A stretch of DNA of 5,620 nucleotides from Deltaproteobacteria bacterium (GTDB lineage: Bacteria > Myxococcota_A > Polyangia > Polyangiales > Houyiibacteriaceae), in NCBI GenBank assembly GCA_019309605.1, contig JAFDFW010000159.1:1-5620 (forward strand). Reading direction: 5' to 3'. Numbering within the stretch: position 1 is the stretch's first letter; every line of letters begins with the position of its first letter. The translations under genes and the position numbers were made by a program. Positions 5,020 to 5,620 of the stretch are shown here, piece by piece. A model generated the notes under the pieces. The model saw only the letters and a program-made list of their open reading frames with translations, did not search any database and was not told the origin of the DNA.

Positions 5020-5620
5020 TTAGATTTCGTCGCAGGCCGGGGTCGGGATGCCCTCGCACGCCGGAGGACCACCCACGACGCCGCCGGTATTGCTCGGGGT
5101 GCCGTTCGGCCTACCCGTCGCGTAGCCCGCGCAAGCATCGAACGCCGCATCGCAGTTCGTGTTCACGCAGTCGATGCACGTGCAGCCATTGGCTCCGATC
5201 GCACCCGCGCCGGAGCAAGAGGCCGCACACGCCGCCGTACCGCAGGCAGCGACATCGACGTAGCACGTGAGGCAACCCTGGGAGAGCCCCTCGGTGCAGG
5301 CTCCGCCGTTTCCGTCCAACAGGAGAGTGTTGCTAGCGCAGGCTGCGGCCGGTCCACTTGGGGGGCTCTGCGTGCCGTCACACAAGAGCGGACAGAGAGC
5401 GGGAACGAGGCCGCCAAGGATCTCGCAGAGACCGCAAGCGGTCAGGGCGCCCTTGATGCCCTCGCCCGCCGGGGAGCAGACGTAGGTCGAGTCGTCGGTG
5501 TTGGTGCAAGAGCCCTCGGTGCAACCGCCATCCGAGGTGCACTGGCCGTCGGTCCCACACACGGTGCCCACTGGCTCGGCTGTGTGCGCGCAGGTGTTCG
5601 AGACACAGTTGTCGCTCGTG
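5020..5620 (-). CDS. Cysteine-rich secreted protein, N terminus cut by the window edge
   Basis: The frame is open from the right edge to TAA at 5022-5020 and gives the last 199 residues, including 25 cysteines. An internal GTG at 5571 is not the start: the frame continues upstream with more Cys-rich sequence (NCVSNTCAHTAEPVGTVCG). Residues about 1-109 match the C-terminal part of the left-edge lipoprotein (GTDGQC, FVCSPAG/YVCSPAG, IKG-LTACG-CEIL, CDGT, LLL-GNGGACT). Residues 116-163 form a compact module with ten cysteines spaced C-x2-C-x6-C-x4-C-x3-C-x10-C-x-C-x2-C-x4-C-x6-C. A Gly/Pro/Asn-rich tail with two more cysteines (188, 196) ends the protein. There is no C-terminal sorting signal or transmembrane helix, so anchoring, if any, must be N-terminal; a lipobox is expected by analogy but cannot be seen. 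Such density implies an extracellular disulphide-bonded fold. Function unknown. Confidence 0.88.
   Translation of the reverse strand, partial: TSDNCVSNTCAHTAEPVGTVCGTDGQCTSDGGCTEGSCTNTDDSTYVCSPAGEGIKGALTACGLCEILGGLVPALCPLLCDGTQSPPSGPAAACASNTLLLDGNGGACTEGLSQGCLTCYVDVAACGTAACAASCSGAGAIGANGCTCIDCVNTNCDAAFDACAGYATGRPNGTPSNTGGVVGGPPACEGIPTPACDEI
5310..5620. repeat. Long imperfect direct repeat, right copy (partner at 1-330)
   Basis: This is the counterpart of the left-edge segment, encoding the same Cys-rich domain. Conserved DNA blocks are interrupted by codon-level changes and two small in-frame length differences, as expected for diverged paralogues and not for a recent duplication. Confidence 0.7.

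Overview
The window is GC-rich bacterial DNA, and almost everything it encodes is exported. Four genes carry readable lipoprotein signal peptides or extracellular modules, and two of the encoded proteins are extremely cysteine-rich. A degenerate copy of the Myxococcus cysteine-rich repeat (DUF4215 / myxo_disulf_rpt type), a choice-of-anchor-Q right-handed beta-helix lipoprotein and several Gly-rich mature lipoprotein N termini suggest Myxococcota or a nearby former deltaproteobacterial lineage. This is inferred from protein style; no rRNA or housekeeping gene is present to confirm it. I saw no RNA gene, CRISPR array, transposase, integrase or origin.

Layout, left to right. (1) 1-1593, minus strand: the first 531 residues of a Cys-rich lipoprotein that runs off the left edge. 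It has no stop inside the window. (2) 1594-2266: about 670 bases with no convincing gene, forming the divergent upstream region of gene 1 and gene 2. It holds a T9 tract, a repeated 10-mer and, at 2047-2153, a cluster of mutually compatible and competing stem-loops. (3) 2267-2845, plus strand: a small lipoprotein of unknown function. (4) 2846-2889: a short convergent gap with small GC hairpins. (5) 2890-4239, minus strand: a beta-helix lipoprotein with a choice-of-anchor-Q C terminus. (6) 4248-4826, minus strand: an FKBP-type peptidyl-prolyl isomerase lipoprotein, directly upstream of gene 5 and probably co-transcribed with it. (7) 4827-5019: an intergenic stretch with a near-perfect rho-independent terminator (13-bp stem) and a possible leaderless promoter. 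(8) 5020-5620, minus strand: the C-terminal 199 residues of a second Cys-rich protein, whose N terminus lies beyond the right edge.

The main observation is that the proteins at the two edges are close paralogues. They share one Cys-rich domain, with roughly 60 identical of about 85 hand-aligned residues, in the same orientation about 5.3 kb apart. The right copy shows what the missing end of the left copy probably looks like. The FKBP and beta-helix genes form a tight two-gene unit between them, and the beta-helix protein carries a shorter Cys-rich segment of similar style. A reasonable inference is a cell-surface lipoprotein locus with a surface-tethered prolyl isomerase as a folding aid. 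The sequence does not show what the surface proteins bind or do.
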